From the NCBI GenBank assembly GCA_965224495.1, contig CBDCZI010000025.1, positions 186,001-250,000 on the forward strand: a stretch of DNA of 64,000 bases, given 5' to 3'. The notes beneath the pieces are model-generated. The model saw only the letters and a program-made list of their open reading frames with translations. It was not told the DNA's origin and did not search any database. The position numbers and the translations under genes were made by a program. Shown piece by piece: positions 62,440 to 64,000 of this stretch (position 1 is its first letter; the number at the start of each line of letters is the position of its first letter). The stretch is from CBDCZI01 sp965224495. Lineage in GTDB: Bacteria; Bacteroidota; Bacteroidia; Cytophagales; JAAEPT01.

Positions 62440-62751
62440 ATGTTAAGTACCCTCAATCATTACCAGCGTATACGCAAGCACAACGATGAATTAGTGTTAA
62501 AAATGGAGTATCAAGATGATGCTGTATTGTTTTTACTAAAAGAAAACACGAAATTCAGTTCTCAATTGCCTTTTGAAATTTCTTTTTTAGTAAAAGGAAA
62601 GCAAACGGTTTACACTTTGATAAAAAGCAGGGAGCTGTTTGACGAAGAGTTTATCCGAAAAGCGATAAACAGTACCGAACAGCAACTCCTTAAAGGACTT
62701 GTGAATAGCTATATTGAAATAGAAGAAACCTTTTTTAAGGAAAACAGTTAG
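62440..62751 (+). CDS. Hypothetical protein, 103 aa
   Basis: Not recognised. Two bases after murB, so likely in the same transcript. A mixed beta/alpha pattern: DELVLKMEYQDDAVLFLLK, LPFEISFLVKGKQTVYTLIK, then a helix FIRKAINSTEQQLLKGLV and an acidic end. No signal peptide, no membrane helix. Clean coding frame and coupled start support a real gene. Confidence 0.6.
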   Translation: MLSTLNHYQRIRKHNDELVLKMEYQDDAVLFLLKENTKFSSQLPFEISFLVKGKQTVYTLIKSRELFDEEFIRKAINSTEQQLLKGLVNSYIEIEETFFKENS

Positions 62752-62859
62752 TTATCTTCTGAAAAACACAAAATATACAATGATAAAGGTAATAGTGACG
62801 AGGTACATGACTAAATCTACCCGTAGATAGTCTTTGTATTTATTGAAAAATTGCTTCAT
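62752..62859 (-). CDS. Small membrane protein, 35 aa
   Basis: From an ATG at 62859 the minus strand encodes MKQFFNKYKDYLRVDLVMYL then VTITFIIVYFVFFRR and a stop: a basic amphipathic head followed by one transmembrane helix. The KYKDYLRVDLxMYLVTI pattern is one I associate with small flavobacterial membrane proteins. It starts 13 bases after the stop of the RHH-like gene, in the same direction, and its stop abuts the end of the plus-strand gene at 62751. Too short for routine gene finders. Confidence 0.6.
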   Translation of the reverse strand: MKQFFNKYKDYLRVDLVMYLVTITFIIVYFVFFRR

Positions 62860-62872
62860 TGAGTAGTAAACG

Positions 62873-63076
62873 TTAAAACAACTCGGTTTGTTCGCGTTGA
62901 ATATCGAGGTCTTTGTCTCTGATTACGCCTTTTGTCATATTAAGTACCAAATCGGGAATAGACATACCTAACTTTTTAGCCACAGCTTTAATCAAATCTT
63001 TTTCAGATTCTGAAATTTGGAGAACTAACCGTTGAGTTCTTCCGCCACGTACTTTTTTTGGTCTTCCTGCGCTCAT
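62873..63076 (-). CDS. Ribbon-helix-helix-like DNA-binding protein, 67 aa
   Basis: Begins MSAGRPKKVRGGRTQRLVLQ, an AT-hook-like GRPKK and a basic beta strand, then helices SESEKDLIKAVAKKLGMS and IPDLVLNMTKGVI. The strand-helix-helix layout fits MetJ/Arc-type repressors such as antitoxins or plasmid CopG. No toxin gene is next to it; the only gene downstream encodes the 35-aa membrane peptide. A -7 box stands 9 bases upstream of the ATG. Confidence 0.65.
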   Translation of the reverse strand: MSAGRPKKVRGGRTQRLVLQISESEKDLIKAVAKKLGMSIPDLVLNMTKGVIRDKDLDIQREQTELF

Positions 63077-63084
63077 TTATAGTG

Positions 63085-63092
63085 CAAATATA
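63085..63092 (-). promoter_or_regulatory. -7 box for the RHH-like gene
   Basis: On the minus strand TATATTTG followed by C, a complete match to TAnnTTTGC, ending 9 bases before the ATG. As for DUF177, this predicts an almost leaderless mRNA. Confidence 0.5.
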
Positions 63093-63414
63093 CAAAAATC
63101 TTACCATGCTTAAAAATAGAATATAAGTGGTTTTTTAGTGAAGAAATAGATAGGATTTAAATCACTTATAAAATGGCTAATATCTTCGTGTTTTGAAAGA
63201 TGAGGTTTGTCATTTGAAAAGCTGGTTAATGGTAGTAGTTGGCTTATCTACGGTTTGAAAATAAAAAATAGTATTTAATTAGCAAAAATATATTTTTTAT
63301 AAAGTAGCGTCTAATGTATACTTAATCATAGCGTTACGGGTATTTTTGTTTGTTTCTAGTAATGGTATAATTGCCAAAGCGACTTAGCGAGTATGTATAG
63401 TTGTGCACATTGTG

Positions 63415-63422
63415 TATTTTTG
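63415..63422 (+). promoter_or_regulatory. -7 box candidate for sucA
   Basis: TATTTTTG, a full match to TAnnTTTG, 21 bases before the sucA ATG. The nearest TTG (63401-63403) is only 11 bases upstream, too close for a normal -33. Confidence 0.45.
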
Positions 63423-63443
63423 TATAAGTTAAATTAATAAAGG

Positions 63444-64000
63444 ATGGACAAATATTCTTACATAGCTAATGCTCACGGTAATTATATCGAGGAGTTATAT
63501 GCAGATTATCAGAAAGACCCAAGCGCTGTTGACGAGAGTTGGCAAAAGTTTTTTGAAGGATTTGAATTTCAAGAAACGCAGTTTGGAGGAAATGGAGCTA
63601 CGTCTTCGCCTGTTTCGGCGAACGATAAAGAAGTGAGCGTTTACCGTTTGATTCGTGCGTACCGTTCTAGAGGGCATTTGCGTTCGACGACAAACCCTGT
63701 TCGCCAGAGAAAAGACCGTAACCCAGGGTTAGACTTGGAGGATTATAACTTGACTTCGGCAGATTTAGATTCGGTTTTTAATGTAGGAACTGAAATTGGA
63801 ATTGGTGCGGCGACGTTGAGAGATATTATTGCTGGATTGAAAAAAATCTACGAGGGGAATATCGGGTTTGAGTACATGTATATCAGACACCGTGACCGTC
63901 AGGAGTGGTTTCGTCAACGTATTGAGAAAAAATCGTTGAACTACAAGCCAAAGCCTGATAATGTCAAAAGAATATTATCAAAATTGAATGAGGCAGTTGT
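63444..64000 (+). CDS. sucA: 2-oxoglutarate dehydrogenase E1 component, N-terminal part
   Basis: Thiamine-dependent first subunit of the 2-oxoglutarate dehydrogenase complex in the TCA cycle. About 185 codons are in the window: DKYSYIANAHGNYIEELYAD, then DESWQKFFEGF (the E1o N-terminal element that binds E2), RAYRSRGHLRSTTNPV and YMYIRHRDRQEWFRQRIE. The gene runs off the right edge; full enzymes have about 900 residues. Start ATG at 63444 is preceded by AAAGG. Confidence 0.95.
   Translation, partial: MDKYSYIANAHGNYIEELYADYQKDPSAVDESWQKFFEGFEFQETQFGGNGATSSPVSANDKEVSVYRLIRAYRSRGHLRSTTNPVRQRKDRNPGLDLEDYNLTSADLDSVFNVGTEIGIGAATLRDIIAGLKKIYEGNIGFEYMYIRHRDRQEWFRQRIEKKSLNYKPKPDNVKRILSKLNEAV

Larger units (their letters stand above)
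63077..63443. other. 367-base gap between the RHH-like gene and sucA
   Basis: Divergent promoter region; no open frame worth naming. It holds two TAnnTTTG boxes, one per strand, at 63085-63092 and 63415-63422. The middle is A+T-rich without clear repeats. Confidence 0.6.

Overview
The window is A+T-rich chromosomal DNA from a member of the Bacteroidota, most likely a gliding-type Flavobacteriaceae. The evidence is a GldH gliding lipoprotein directly after a PSP1/RicT gene, a very large surface protein ending in a type IX secretion (type B) sorting domain, DUF4270 and DUF4292 lipoproteins, the N-terminal-only glycogen synthase-like gene next to panC/panD, and several Bacteroidota-type -7 boxes (TAnnTTTG). 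Species cannot be decided from the sequence. No rRNA, tRNA or CRISPR array was seen.

Layout. 1-2.4 kb is a scrap yard: a frame-broken gene end, a possible group II intron 3' end, an unknown gene, a chimera of two gene fragments (DUF6088-like N-terminus joined to an SMP-30-like C-terminus), a clear group II intron domain V/VI with no reverse transcriptase, and an IS1595-family element lacking its left end. A solo copy of the right end of that IS lies at 31.8 kb. 2.5-8.6 kb: purH, a sugar-nucleotide pair (manC and a Gfo/Idh oxidoreductase) and recQ. 8.7-14.1 kb: purD, ricT, gldH, a glycerophosphodiesterase and a saccharopine dehydrogenase-like gene. 14.2-19.6 kb: ridA/DUF4270/glycogen synthase-like on the minus strand and panC-panD-flippase-rfaE2 on the plus strand. 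19.8-31.7 kb: acyl-CoA dehydrogenase, the type IX cargo, a tRNA methyltransferase, feoAB, a phosphopantetheinyl transferase, and a WD40-DivIVA-folB operon. 31.9-36.5 kb: the rpoE-gmk-nadD operon facing a three-gene glycan operon. 36.5-43.3 kb: small membrane proteins, a Crp/Fnr regulator, a lipoprotein catalase-peroxidase, and nuoABCD without the rest of the nuo operon. 43.4-54.6 kb: an ABC-F protein, FKBP, a FemAB-like/cupin pair, then pdxA and the DUF177-rpmF-plsX-fabH-efp-accB-accC fatty-acid/translation cluster, and msrA. 54.7-62.4 kb: an envelope-biogenesis run (flippase, dut, sugar nucleotidyltransferase, TPR protein, DUF4292, EnvC, murB). The right edge holds three small genes and the start of sucA.

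Functionally most genes are housekeeping: purine, pantothenate, folate, NAD and PLP synthesis, fatty-acid initiation and envelope assembly. The unusual points are the mobile-element graveyard at the left edge, two frameshifts (recQ, feoB) each explained by one extra base, the truncated nuo operon, the exported catalase-peroxidase, several unlisted mini-genes of 31-57 codons, and a pair of hairpins with complementary loops. I saw no convincing new defence or mobile system that is intact.
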